A stretch of 56,660 nt of DNA from Thermoanaerobaculia bacterium (GTDB lineage: Bacteria; Acidobacteriota; Thermoanaerobaculia; Multivoradales; JAHZIX01): the NCBI GenBank assembly GCA_027069135.1, contig JALXFE010000290.1:1-56660 (forward strand), in the 5' to 3' direction. Shown here one piece after another: positions 10,101 through 18,504 of this stretch. The notes beneath the pieces were generated by a model. It made no database searches and was not told the DNA's origin. It saw only the letters and a list, made by a program, of their open reading frames with translations. Both the position numbers and the translations under genes were made by a program. How positions within the stretch are numbered: the stretch's first letter is position 1; the number at the start of each line of letters is the position of its first letter.

Positions 10101-13100
10101 ATCGGCGACAGCAGGTGGAAGATCCGGAATTTAGCGCTAGAGTCCGGCGTGAAATTGCAGATGAAACAGAAAGAAAAGATTACAGCCTCTTGCCTCGGGA
10201 AGATCACTATCTCGTGCCTCCCGGCATCGACTTTTTCTTAACTCAGAATCAGTGGCGGTGCCAGCTTCTCTACACGAGCTATCATCGAAAATATGCCCGG
10301 TCCTGGCTCGCTCCATGGGAGGAGGTTCGACAGTCACCGGCCTATGTGCGCTCCGGGGCTACCTGGTTTGAAGGGCAAATGAAACAAGGCGAGGAGGACT
10401 CCCCTCTTCAGCTACTTTCCGTGGACCCTCCGGAGGCCCTGAATGGCTCTCGCTCTTACCAGTTCCGTCACGACTTTCTGCAATTCCTCGCCTATCGTAG
10501 CCTTGGTAACGTCAAGAGACTACGCTCCCTCATGGAGTCCTTTCTCGAGCCCAAGGGTCGGGTCCTCAATCCGTCCAACCCCAACCCTGGAGCCCACTAT
10601 GATCACGTCCTAGCTTTTAGCGACTTGGCTCGGTATCGAATCCAACTGATAGCAGCGATCTACCGAGAGTTGATGCCGGTCTTCGAAGACCGGATCTCCG
10701 GCGGCGATGACAAACTCGTGAGCGAGATCCTCTACCTCTCCGATTTTGTCCTCAAATTCCACCGCCGTGGGTTTACTTGGTCCAACCTCGGGCGCCTGGA
10801 CGAATTGGTGCATATCCACCGGGCGCCGGAGTTGCGCCGAATCATGGAACAGATGGTGGTGGCCTGGTCCAACCGCTTCCTGCATCCGATCCGAAATGGT
10901 ATGTACGACTACCGCTTCGAGAGCTCCTTTGCCCGAGAGATCATCTATATTTCCGAGCGATCCGAACGAGAGCTGGCGGCTTTCAACTTCACCTTGGACG
11001 AATCCCAGGCGCTGAAAGCAATCTTCCAGGCCCGGCTCGAAAATCTCAGCGAAGAGGCTTCCTACGAATTCATCGCGGGCCTGGGTGAGCTGCACGAATT
11101 CGATGAAGAATTCGAAATGGCCCGCTACCACTACCGCCATGCGATTCAGCTCCTCGATCAGAAATACCACGGATCTGTGGCCGCAGTGGCGGAGACACCG
11201 GCAATCTTCGAAGCTCTCAAGATCTCGAAGGGAGGGATCGAGGGAATCCGCTTGAGGGTCTCTTGGGGAGTGGCCCGAGTACGTCTCCTCCTCCAAATCG
11301 CGATGTCCTTTGAACAATCCCACGATCTCGAGCAGGCTCAAGTGGAGTACCGAAATGCTCTGACCCTGTCGATGGCGGTCATTCATTCATTGGCCCATCC
11401 GGCAACGAACCTCAGCACCAAGACCGGGGAGCTGGGTTCGACCTTGAAGCATCTCAATCTCCTCTTTCAGCCGGCTTTCGCCGAGGCCTGGATCTGGGAG
11501 AAGCTGGCTTCCGGGGTGGACACCGCTCCGACGCTCGTCGAAGGAACTCTCGACATGCTCCGAGAGGTTCTCACCCCCTTTATCCATCCCTCCAATCTGG
11601 CAGAGATCGAGCCCGCAACAGGCCCCAACGAGATTCAACAGGCCAATTTTTCTCTGGTCCTCGCCGAGCTTCACGACAAGGCTGGAGATCTCTACTTCTT
11701 CAAGGGACGGGGCCTCCCGGCCCCGGCTACTCCCCAGCAGGAGAACGGAGGTCCACTCGAGAGCCCCCATGGCTATTTGCAACGAGCCTACTACCACTAC
11801 GCCATGGCCTTGCAGGAAGTGCGGCGGTTCAACGTCTACCGCCGCAAGAGTTCGGGGAGAAAATTCAGTGTCTCCAACGACGAGAACCCAAGTCCTACCT
11901 TCCACCGGAATTCCTGGCCGGATTTTCCTCTTCGGGCTGCAGCCGGCGCCTTTGCTGACCTCGGGGAGTGTGCTTTGGCCCGGCTACCTTTCTGGAGAAT
12001 GCTCCGAGATGGAGGGAACGGGACTGCTAGAGGAGTGAGCTCCCTTACCGTCGAGAAGCTGGAAGACTACCGGCGAGAGGTTTTTGAAGCTCTGGATGGA
12101 TGGCTCGAAAGCAATCCCGAGCCTTGGGGGAAAGTGACTTCCGAGCCCATCCTTCTCTGCAGGCTCGGCATCGCCCAACCTGGACACTACCTCGGCAGCC
12201 TCCTAGGTCGATGGAAGAGTATCAAGAGGAAAAGGCCGAGTTGGAGAATCCTCGAGGAGCTTGGAATTTCCTTCGAGGGATCCAACCCGAAGGTCTCAGG
12301 TTCTTCCCTAAGAGATCTGCTCGACGCGCAGGAGGACCAGAAAATCTACGAGCTCCGGATCGGTGGCTACCCGACCCCAAAAGACACCGTCCCCTACCTT
12401 ACTTTCTTCAGCTGGAGCCTCGCCTGTTCCCTCTATTCCGCGGAGCTCATGGATCGGGCCGGTTACCAGGAAGCCTCGGCTCGGGAGCACCTTCGGGTGG
12501 CACATACCATCACTTGCTATCTCTGGTGGTTCCGGGCGGTCCGGGTACTGGCACCTCCGGACCCAGGGAATACACCGTGGAAAGAGCAGAGTCTTCGCCA
12601 GCATCTCTTCAAGGGGATCTCGACCAAGATCGACCTGAGCGACCCAAGCCTCGGGAACCTCTTCCGGCACGCTGTAATCTCCCTTGAGGCCGCAGCCCGC
12701 GCGTTTTCCCGCCGCCGGCCCTGGACCTGGTCTGGAGGCCAGCGCCCCCGGGTTGAGGCCGGGGTACAGGTCCCCCCGGAATTGATCACCCAGGTCTGTT
12801 GGTTGGCATTGTTGCTCGACGGGCTTCCTTCGATACAGAAGGAAGACGGAAGCCAACTGAGCCCGGCGGATTTCTCCAAGGAACGAGAACGCCTCAAAGC
12901 CATCCTGGTCAAGCTCTGGCCGAAATGGACCGAAGAATTTTTGAGTGGCTCCGGGGGCGGCTCAGAACCGCCGCCCATCTTCAAAGCTGCCCTCCGCGAG
13001 AACATCGCTCGCCACAGCTTCCCGATTCGGGATCGGATCCTCGGCCTTCACGTGCTCATCGGCCAAGGCGCTCTGGCACCACTCCGCGGCTGTCAAGAAA

Positions 13101-13573
13101 GCCTTGAAGACTCCGAGGACCGTTGGAAAGAGACCGGGGACCATGTCATCGAATTCCTCAAGCTCAAGAAACATTATTCGAGCAGCCTCTACTTCACCCC
13201 GACCCAAAGCGGGATCGCCTTGGCGGTCTTAGGCCTGCGGCTCATCGAAGACAAGAAGAATCGGTATCTGGACGGGAGTTTGCATCCCGTGGAGAAGACT
13301 GGGATCTCGCTCAACTCTATCCTCCGGGTGGCTCGGCAGGATCTGCAGCTCGCTCAAGAGATGCAGAGTATGAAGCGGGGATATTACGAGGCCATCTCGG
13401 GGCTGTACTACCTCTACGACGATTTCAACGACCGCACCATTCACTACAACCTTTCTCTCCAGATGTCCGGGAGTGAACTGGCCGCGGTGCTCCTCCAACT
13501 GGTCGAAGAGGAGCTCAAAGGGCAGTTTCTTGCCAGAAACGAGGCAGCTAAAGCGGTGACTGAGCGGCCCTGA
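7169..13573 (+). CDS. Giant polytopic KAP-like P-loop NTPase with helical-repeat C-terminus
   Basis: This 2134-residue protein has a Walker A motif, GQRGSGKT, at residues 61-68. Its likely Walker B (IIFVFDELDK, about 875-884) is more than 800 residues later. Between them lie about a dozen hydrophobic segments (for example near 102-119, 131-152, 188-207, 211-233, 287-306, 332-354, 417-445, 612-635, 763-781). Membrane helices inserted between Walker A and Walker B are the hallmark of KAP NTPases, though here the insert is unusually large. A sensor-like strand (ARFIFLGARNL) and a GNVKRLRSLMESF segment resembling the KAP NPRxxKR region follow. The last ~900 residues are soluble and alpha-helical, with TPR-like stretches near 1290-1400. 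The ATG at 7169 has a GAGAGGGA site. It stands alone between the PDH operon and modABC. No function can be assigned; a membrane-anchored STAND-like sensor or scaffold is the alternative. Confidence 0.7.
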   Translation: MGEIRKWFSERTIFAPFGRYEGTRRSDEPANQVLIGREKQRSRLLNLLFTAGKTGAFLVTGQRGSGKTSFVRYCLDEYRENVFRRWLATNVGRPFFWDRVGNLLLVGILPILGLLLISELTQATLVGEELRFIELMIVVSLSFVGLFPLLAAHRCVALAMRGLMISYDQARSDPIGDWPRSKPWPILATALVALFLLLLPGGNTPLLFLGKLLLLSGALALCGSALALSQHRRSQRWNREKALYGVKLGKLGMTLPQLLSLLPFLLILLITTPPKPLEAAGIRSHLYFYIAATLLCLGLSFLADLSHRALIRSRLEEEEARKTYGDFGGSILIWNGVSGTLFVLLGAFFCYRFFAQGPWAHLTTAGMSALPSSMRWLVPWVFLLAVPATLWRSNFRRFSHQVKRGQELPPLQNNPPISLLLGLKALGFLVLGLQLSFPLIAFLAQRLDAISKIPLELRSLCENYLFWSDTSLAAGLGLQGAESLDLFQNLSTDLLWIGSGTNFMVILGTLEFIWIVRAVNHGIEDSSLHRPPILPRGRQVHSETENYTIARSRYLRDLSRSTFFFGIFDAWLPVLVVNVNLGFDDLQYRRVVEAMLAGLRGAYYETFLHWRRPFVAAKKIIVAGLLLFCTFKVGDFIFDASRSATDTSANDSLKSATYCSWAQQNLQLDQRPVGEAYSPTPKALWLTCRVGGEGLLQALQWRPLHSDDNSVTLSRPVAGASTETSLSSQSSVSSESFPETSTDRNLLLFLFENTSHPFLQLRVYHLLTLLILWFIFRTLSRHLPIGLHRETYRKMSELHEHLSASVREELPPEVAGPVSVFNAFFRRKVRHKSMDPFDPRTVEVQFQRTLEELQERDARLPFAPNHRVSLPTPDIIFVFDELDKIGVGRVVKPLGPDTAARDNEAPMTQGRERAQRLHKLFGDLKNLLSCANARFIFLGARNLHDETLADYADRNPLLSNIFDEDIYLPSLLGDSSFYRRQQVEDPEFSARVRREIADETERKDYSLLPREDHYLVPPGIDFFLTQNQWRCQLLYTSYHRKYARSWLAPWEEVRQSPAYVRSGATWFEGQMKQGEEDSPLQLLSVDPPEALNGSRSYQFRHDFLQFLAYRSLGNVKRLRSLMESFLEPKGRVLNPSNPNPGAHYDHVLAFSDLARYRIQLIAAIYRELMPVFEDRISGGDDKLVSEILYLSDFVLKFHRRGFTWSNLGRLDELVHIHRAPELRRIMEQMVVAWSNRFLHPIRNGMYDYRFESSFAREIIYISERSERELAAFNFTLDESQALKAIFQARLENLSEEASYEFIAGLGELHEFDEEFEMARYHYRHAIQLLDQKYHGSVAAVAETPAIFEALKISKGGIEGIRLRVSWGVARVRLLLQIAMSFEQSHDLEQAQVEYRNALTLSMAVIHSLAHPATNLSTKTGELGSTLKHLNLLFQPAFAEAWIWEKLASGVDTAPTLVEGTLDMLREVLTPFIHPSNLAEIEPATGPNEIQQANFSLVLAELHDKAGDLYFFKGRGLPAPATPQQENGGPLESPHGYLQRAYYHYAMALQEVRRFNVYRRKSSGRKFSVSNDENPSPTFHRNSWPDFPLRAAAGAFADLGECALARLPFWRMLRDGGNGTARGVSSLTVEKLEDYRREVFEALDGWLESNPEPWGKVTSEPILLCRLGIAQPGHYLGSLLGRWKSIKRKRPSWRILEELGISFEGSNPKVSGSSLRDLLDAQEDQKIYELRIGGYPTPKDTVPYLTFFSWSLACSLYSAELMDRAGYQEASAREHLRVAHTITCYLWWFRAVRVLAPPDPGNTPWKEQSLRQHLFKGISTKIDLSDPSLGNLFRHAVISLEAAARAFSRRRPWTWSGGQRPRVEAGVQVPPELITQVCWLALLLDGLPSIQKEDGSQLSPADFSKERERLKAILVKLWPKWTEEFLSGSGGGSEPPPIFKAALRENIARHSFPIRDRILGLHVLIGQGALAPLRGCQESLEDSEDRWKETGDHVIEFLKLKKHYSSSLYFTPTQSGIALAVLGLRLIEDKKNRYLDGSLHPVEKTGISLNSILRVARQDLQLAQEMQSMKRGYYEAISGLYYLYDDFNDRTIHYNLSLQMSGSELAAVLLQLVEEELKGQFLARNEAAKAVTERP

Positions 13574-13583
13574 GACGCGGCGG

Positions 13584-13739
13584 TCACTCCTCCGGTTCCG
13601 CGACCTCCCCGGGCCAATGGTCCTCTTCAGCCGGCGGCACGTCCGGCACTTTGGCGAGGATCCGCTCAAAGGCCGTGCGCTCTCCTCGGGCGGCACGGTC
13701 CTCTAGGTATTGCGCGGCCCTTCCCAATACACTCGACAT
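13584..13739 (-). CDS. Small 51-residue hypothetical protein overlapping modC
   Basis: A short ORF starts at the ATG at 13739, overlaps the last 37 bases of modC in another frame and ends at TGA 13584-13586. The product begins [20 protein letters not shown] and ends in an acidic tail. The central part (AFERILAKVPDVPPAEED) has the helical look and the KVPDVxPxE pattern of small antitoxin-like or uncharacterised proteins I recall in other bacteria; this resemblance is from memory. The ribosome binding site is poor, so it would depend on translational coupling to modC. No toxin partner is visible nearby. It could also be a chance frame. Confidence 0.45.
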   Translation of the reverse strand: MSSVLGRAAQYLEDRAARGERTAFERILAKVPDVPPAEEDHWPGEVAEPEE

Positions 13740-14824
13740 CCAGTGGTCTTGATGACGAGAAAGACCGGCAGCTCAGGCACGAACCCTAAGGATTCACAGG
13801 CGTCGGGAGTCACTTCTACCGAGAGGGTCGGCCCGCCGTCGTCCAGGGCTGCGCGCACGAGGCGAAGCTCACCGAGAGGCTCTACCGCCAGGATCTGAGC
13901 GGGTAAGATATTGCGGGCGGAGAGTCCTGTGGGGAAGCCGGTCGAAATCAGCACCTCGTGGGCTGGAAGGCTGACCAGGACTTCGGTACCGAGCCGGGCA
14001 TCGACCCGGGGAACGACCAACTCTGCACCGCCGCCGGGGCCTAAGCGTAGACGGCTGGTTCCTCCGCCGCTCGCGGTCAGGACCCCTTGCAACACGTTTT
14101 CGAAGCCTTCGGCGGGGGCCAGCGGAAAGACCTCCGGATTCCCCAGCACATCCGTCGGCGCACCCTCCGCGACGATGCGGCCTCGATTCAATGCAAAGAC
14201 TTCCTGACACAGAGCCTGGATCTCCACCGGATCGTGGGAAATCAAGAGCATCGGAACTTCCAGCTCCTGGCTCACCCGCCGCAGCATGGGTAACAAACGG
14301 CGGCGCAACGGCAGATCGAGAGACCCCATGGGCTCGTCGAGCAGGAGAAGCCGAGGGCTCGAGCACAGTGCCCGACCGAGGGCGACCCGTTGGCGTTCCC
14401 CGCCGGATAAGGACATCGGGTGCCGGGTCAGGAGGTGACCCAACTCCAAGAGCTCGGCCACCGATTCCAGAGCCTCGAAAGAAGATGACGCTGCCGACGC
14501 CGCCCGGCGGACACCTACCAGGAGGTTCTGTCGCACGTCGAGGTGGGGAAAGAGGAGGCCGTCTTGGGGCACGTACCCGATCCGGCGCTTTTCCGGAGCT
14601 TGGAAGACACCCGTCTCGCTGTCCAACCACACCTCGTCACCGAAAGTGATTCTGCCGCGGGCTTCCCTTCGAAGGCCCGCGATCGCTTCCAATAGGCTCG
14701 TTTTTCCTGCTCCGGAGGGTCCGAAGACGCCAGCGACCCGTGAGCTCACCCGGAGGTCTACTTCCAACGAGAAATCTTCCAAGGGCAGGGCGAGCCTCAC
14801 CTCCGGACGGTCCGGGGAGCTCAT
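13703..14824 (-). CDS. modC: Molybdate-type ABC transporter ATP-binding protein
   Basis: ModC is the cytoplasmic ATPase that powers oxyanion import through ModB. The 373-residue protein shows Walker A GPSGAGKT (35-42), the ABC signature [15 protein letters not shown], and Walker [13 protein letters not shown] with the following H-loop (LLISHDPVE). The C-terminal ~90 residues look like the TOBE oxyanion-binding domain typical of ModC. The start overlaps the modB stop by four bases (ATGA), so the two are translationally coupled. Order on the minus strand is modA-modB-modC. Tungstate rather than molybdate cannot be excluded. Confidence 0.92.
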   Translation of the reverse strand: MSSPDRPEVRLALPLEDFSLEVDLRVSSRVAGVFGPSGAGKTSLLEAIAGLRREARGRITFGDEVWLDSETGVFQAPEKRRIGYVPQDGLLFPHLDVRQNLLVGVRRAASAASSSFEALESVAELLELGHLLTRHPMSLSGGERQRVALGRALCSSPRLLLLDEPMGSLDLPLRRRLLPMLRRVSQELEVPMLLISHDPVEIQALCQEVFALNRGRIVAEGAPTDVLGNPEVFPLAPAEGFENVLQGVLTASGGGTSRLRLGPGGGAELVVPRVDARLGTEVLVSLPAHEVLISTGFPTGLSARNILPAQILAVEPLGELRLVRAALDDGGPTLSVEVTPDACESLGFVPELPVFLVIKTTGCRVYWEGPRNT

Positions 14825-15528
14825 GGGCGCGCCCTCCGTCGACGGGAGCCGCGAGCCAGAGATGATCGCGGAGCCGATCTCACCAATCGCTCCGAGGCGA
14901 GGACCGCCACAAAACCGACAGCCAGGGCCACCCCCAAGAGGAACGCCGCTTCCCGCTGATCCCCGACCTGCTGAGCGCTGAAGATGGCAGAGGCCAGGGT
15001 TTGGGTCTGGCCGGGAATATTGCCGGCGATGGTCACGGTGGCGCCAAATTCTCCCACCGCCCGGGTAAAGCCCAGGAGGGCCGCGGCCAGCAGGCCCCGC
15101 GAAGCCATCGGCAAAGTGAAGCGTAGGAAGGTCCGGAACGGACCGTGGCCCAGGGTTCGGGCCATCTGTTCCAGACGAGGATCGATCCCTTCGAAGGCCA
15201 CCCGGGCGGTGCGGACGACCAGGGGCGTCGCCATCACCGTCGCCGCCAGGACCGCCGCTTTATAGGTCAGCAGAATCCCCAAGTCGATCCCCAAAGTCTC
15301 CCGCCCCAGGAAGCCTCGAGCTCCGAGCATTCGCAGGAGCAAGTACCCCACCGCCGTGGGGGGAAGGACCAGGGGCAGGCTCACCACCGTCGACAACACC
15401 CCTTTGCCGAGAAACTCGAACCGGGCCAGAACATAGGCCAGAGGAACACCGGGAATCAGGGCGAAGAGAGTCGCCAGAGAGGCGACACGTAAGGTGAGCC
15501 CGAGGGCTCCGAGGGTGGCCTCATCCAT
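14821..15528 (-). CDS. modB: Molybdate ABC transporter permease
   Basis: This 235-residue integral membrane protein forms the channel of the transporter. It has five to six hydrophobic segments and the permease coupling motif around [18 protein letters not shown], which contacts ModC and is highly typical of ModB. Its start overlaps the modA end by eight bases and its end overlaps modC by four, so the three genes form one tight operon. The C-terminus is a short, very basic tail ([10 protein letters not shown]) after the last helix. Confidence 0.92.
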   Translation of the reverse strand: MDEATLGALGLTLRVASLATLFALIPGVPLAYVLARFEFLGKGVLSTVVSLPLVLPPTAVGYLLLRMLGARGFLGRETLGIDLGILLTYKAAVLAATVMATPLVVRTARVAFEGIDPRLEQMARTLGHGPFRTFLRFTLPMASRGLLAAALLGFTRAVGEFGATVTIAGNIPGQTQTLASAIFSAQQVGDQREAAFLLGVALAVGFVAVLASERLVRSAPRSSLARGSRRRRARP

Positions 15529-16363
15529 GTCCGAATCCCAACTTCATCCTCGGCGGACTCGAAGAAGGCAAGGGGGCGAAGCCGTGCTCGAAGAAATTCT
15601 CTTTCGCCGCTTCGAATCCCAGGAATTCCAGGAATTCTCTCGCCGAGGCTGCCTTCGAGGATCCTCGGATCACAGCTCCGGAGTAGCGAATTTCCGGCCC
15701 TTCTGCGGCAGAGACTTCGTAGAGCACCTTCACCCGCTCGTTGGAGACGGCGTCGGATCGATAGACGATGCCTACCGCCTCCGGCTCCGCCTCGACCCAG
15801 GCCAGCGCCGCACGCACATCCGGACACGGCACGACACGATCTCGAAGCTGCGCCCAAAGAGACGTACCCTCACCCCGAAGATCTACCGGGATCTTTTCCA
15901 AGAGCTGCCGTCCATAGCGCCCCGCCGGCACCGCCCTCGGATCTCCTAGCGCCAGGAATCGAAATGGTAGATCGGCCAAGTCGTCCAGGCGAGATATCTC
16001 GAAGGGGCTGGAGTAGTTGGCGATCACCACCAGGCGGTTGGAGAGAATCGTGCGACGGGTTTGAGGCTCCAAACGCCCGGATCGTTCCACAAAATCCATC
16101 CACTCCTCGTCGGCGCTGAGAAAGACATCACCTCGACCGGAGGCCTCGAGCTGCAAGGCCAGGGTATTGGACCCAGCGAAGTTGAATCGAAGGTCGGCTC
16201 CGGAAACGGCCTCGAAGGGTTCCTCCAACTCGGTTAGCACATCCTGCAGGCTGGCCGCGGCAAACACCAACAGCTGTTTCTCCTCGTCCCCCGCGCAAGC
16301 GCTGAGCTGTCCTAGGAACACCAGAGCTATCACCCATCCCGAAAAACGCAGCCGTCTCCTCAT
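15521..16363 (-). CDS. modA: Molybdate-binding lipoprotein of the ABC transporter
   Basis: ModA is the high-affinity solute-binding protein. From the ATG at 16363 the product is 280 residues with a lipoprotein signal ([19 protein letters not shown]) and a lipobox ending in LSAC, so it should be anchored outside the inner membrane. The mature part has the ModA pattern: [17 protein letters not shown], then [30 protein letters not shown]. The frame is open upstream to a TTG at 16399, but starting at the ATG puts the positively charged n-region first. Neither start has a good ribosome binding site. Confidence 0.88.
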   Translation of the reverse strand: MRRRLRFSGWVIALVFLGQLSACAGDEEKQLLVFAAASLQDVLTELEEPFEAVSGADLRFNFAGSNTLALQLEASGRGDVFLSADEEWMDFVERSGRLEPQTRRTILSNRLVVIANYSSPFEISRLDDLADLPFRFLALGDPRAVPAGRYGRQLLEKIPVDLRGEGTSLWAQLRDRVVPCPDVRAALAWVEAEPEAVGIVYRSDAVSNERVKVLYEVSAAEGPEIRYSGAVIRGSSKAASAREFLEFLGFEAAKENFFEHGFAPLPSSSPPRMKLGFGHG

Positions 16364-16770
16364 CGCTGGAGGATCGGACGACGGAGCCCCCGGAGTCAAG
16401 GTCTATCCGGCAATCCGCCATGGACCGCTTCCGGCCACGGATCGATACGATGGGGTGGTTCCTCGTGCAGAGCCACGTCGGCTCGCCGTAGCTCCGAGAG
16501 GTGCTTCACACATTTCAAAGATGGACACAAGCTACGACCTTGCGCCGCCTGTGTTAGACTTTTTCGGAAATTCTCGGGTTCATTCCGCCTTCCGGCGGTC
16601 GACCTCTCAGTACAGGTCTCTCAGTGCAGGTCTCTTAGTACAGGTCTCTTAGTACAGGTCTCTCAGCATAAGCCTCTGCCAGACTGCCCTGGTATTCCCC
16701 TTAGGAGTTCTTTCCCGGCAACGGCTCTTGCTCTTAGGGACTCTGGCATGACCCTTCGGAGGACTCCTTC
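16364..16770. other. 407-bp intergenic region with a tandem repeat
   Basis: This region separates the divergent modABC operon and the metallopeptidase gene. It holds a 5-bp GC-rich hairpin (CCGCC/GGCGG, 16585-16598), the 14-bp tandem repeat described separately, and GGAGG before the start at 16771. No coding frame or strong promoter was recognised. Confidence 0.4.
16603..16672. repeat. 14-bp tandem repeat, about five units
   Basis: Four near-identical 14-bp units with consensus TCTCTCAGTACAGG run head to tail from 16603 to 16658, followed by a degenerate fifth unit to 16672. Units differ by one or two bases (T/C at position 6, A/G at 10). It lies about 100 bp upstream of the secreted metallopeptidase, in the leader or promoter region. 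Confidence 0.85.
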
Positions 16771-18504
16771 ATGAAACGGCATCACACCTTCACATTGGCC
16801 TTATTGCTTTGCGCGCTCTTGGCTCCGTCCACCCTCTGGGCGGCGAAGCCACCGGTTCCGAATCCCCTCCTCTCTCCGACGGATGCACCGGAAGCGTCCC
16901 ACCGCTTCGGCTACGCACGGATCAGCTCCGAAACCGGAGCTCCCCGGGCGATCTACCGCCTGAGCTATCCGGTCTCCGCCAGTACCCCGGAAGACATGGC
17001 CCGGCAGTACCTGGCGGAGAACTTCAGCCAGCTGAAGCTGGCGAGCCCCTTTCTCGCCGACCTCGAGCACTTCGCCACCAAGGAGTTGCCCGCTGGGACG
17101 ACGGTGCGGTTCAAACAGACCTTTCAAGGGATCCCGGTCTACGATGCCGACATGGCGATTACGATCTCCCCAAGCCAGGAAGTTTCCTTCGTGGTGAGTA
17201 GCTATGAGCCGGGGGTCTTCGTTGACGACCTGATCCCCTCGATCAGTGCCACGGACGCTCGCAGCCGCGTGATCGCCCACCTCGGCCTCAACGAGCCCTT
17301 CGCCTTCGATGAGACGAGCCTGACGATCTTCCACCACAAGGGTGTATCCCGTCTGGCTCAGCAAGTTCGCATCGCTCCCCGGGTAGCTCCCCACGGAGAT
17401 TTCCTCGGCCTCATCGACGCTCAGACGGGCGAGATCCTTCGCGTATGGGATAAGGCCGCCTACGCACCGGTCGACGGCTCCGGCCTGACCTTCGATCCGG
17501 ACCCGCTCTCCTCCGCCGGCGCGGCCTACGACGACCCTGGATACACCGACGGTGGTGACGCCGACACGGCCCAACTCAACGCCGAACGGGTCGCGGTCAC
17601 TCTGCGGGATATCGACCTTACCGCCGGTACCTACACCTTGCGAGGCCCCTGGGCGGACATCCGGGATTCTGAGGCTCCCTTCGACGGCCTCTACCAACAG
17701 GCGTCCGACACCTTCAACTTCACTCGCACCCAGAACGAGTTCGAGGCGGTGCTGGTGTACTGGCATATCGACAACATCATGCGCTACCTCAACGTGACTC
17801 TGGGACTTTCCATCACGCCCTTCCAATACGCCGGCGGCGCCCGTTTCGACTCCAACGGCTTGAGCGGTGCGGACAACTCCCACTATTCCGGCTCCACCGG
17901 TGAGGTCGCCTTCGGCCACGGGGGTGTGGACGATTCTGAGGACGCAGACGTGGTCATCCATGAGCTCGGCCACGCCCTCCACGATTGGGTGACCAACGGC
18001 AACCTCTCCCAGGTCAACGGCTTGAGCGAAGGCACCGGCGACTTTCTTTGCCAGTCCTACAGCCGCAGCCTCGGCCAGTGGACGCCGGCCGACCCGGCCT
18101 ACCATTGGACCTTCAGCTGGGACGGCCACAACCCCTTCTGGGGCGGCCGGATCACCAACTACGCCGCCGTCTATCCCGGAGGCCTGATCGGACAGATCCA
18201 CACGGACGGACAGATCTGGGCAACCTGCAATATGTTGATCTGGGACGCTATCGGCCGCGATGCCACCGAGCGGGCCTTTTGGTCCGGGCTCGCCATGACC
18301 AACGGCGGTACCAATCAAGAAGACGCCGCCCAGGCAGTGCTGACCGCGGCGGGAAACCTGGGATACACGGGTGCACAGCTGAGCACCATGGAAGGTATCT
18401 ACCAGGGCTGTGGCTACAGCGTCACGGCTCCCATCGATCCGCCCTTCTTTGCGGACGGTTTCGAAAGTGGCGATACGACCGCGTGGTCTGCTACCGCCCC
18501 TTGA
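16771..18504 (+). CDS. Secreted zinc metallopeptidase, fungalysin/thermolysin-like
   Basis: The 577-residue product begins with a classical signal peptide (MKRHHTFTLALLLCALLAPS, cleavage near LWA). Residues about 60-220 resemble an FTP-type inhibitory propeptide. The zinc site is HELGH at 397-401, with a likely third ligand E420 in LSEGTGDF, as in gluzincins such as the M4/M36 families. The extreme C-terminus reads FADGFESGDTTAWSAT, a tail seen on unrelated secreted proteins of similar bacteria and perhaps a sorting or structural tag. The ATG follows GGAGG. A rho-independent terminator sits 35 bp after the stop. The gene is monocistronic. It probably acts outside the cell as an endopeptidase. 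Confidence 0.85.
   Translation: MKRHHTFTLALLLCALLAPSTLWAAKPPVPNPLLSPTDAPEASHRFGYARISSETGAPRAIYRLSYPVSASTPEDMARQYLAENFSQLKLASPFLADLEHFATKELPAGTTVRFKQTFQGIPVYDADMAITISPSQEVSFVVSSYEPGVFVDDLIPSISATDARSRVIAHLGLNEPFAFDETSLTIFHHKGVSRLAQQVRIAPRVAPHGDFLGLIDAQTGEILRVWDKAAYAPVDGSGLTFDPDPLSSAGAAYDDPGYTDGGDADTAQLNAERVAVTLRDIDLTAGTYTLRGPWADIRDSEAPFDGLYQQASDTFNFTRTQNEFEAVLVYWHIDNIMRYLNVTLGLSITPFQYAGGARFDSNGLSGADNSHYSGSTGEVAFGHGGVDDSEDADVVIHELGHALHDWVTNGNLSQVNGLSEGTGDFLCQSYSRSLGQWTPADPAYHWTFSWDGHNPFWGGRITNYAAVYPGGLIGQIHTDGQIWATCNMLIWDAIGRDATERAFWSGLAMTNGGTNQEDAAQAVLTAAGNLGYTGAQLSTMEGIYQGCGYSVTAPIDPPFFADGFESGDTTAWSATAP

Noticed and set aside
16603-16672. Tandem repeats considered as a CRISPR array
   Set aside because: Units are 14 bp and directly adjacent, with no spacers and no cas genes nearby; the same holds for 36223-36278 and 44688-44766.
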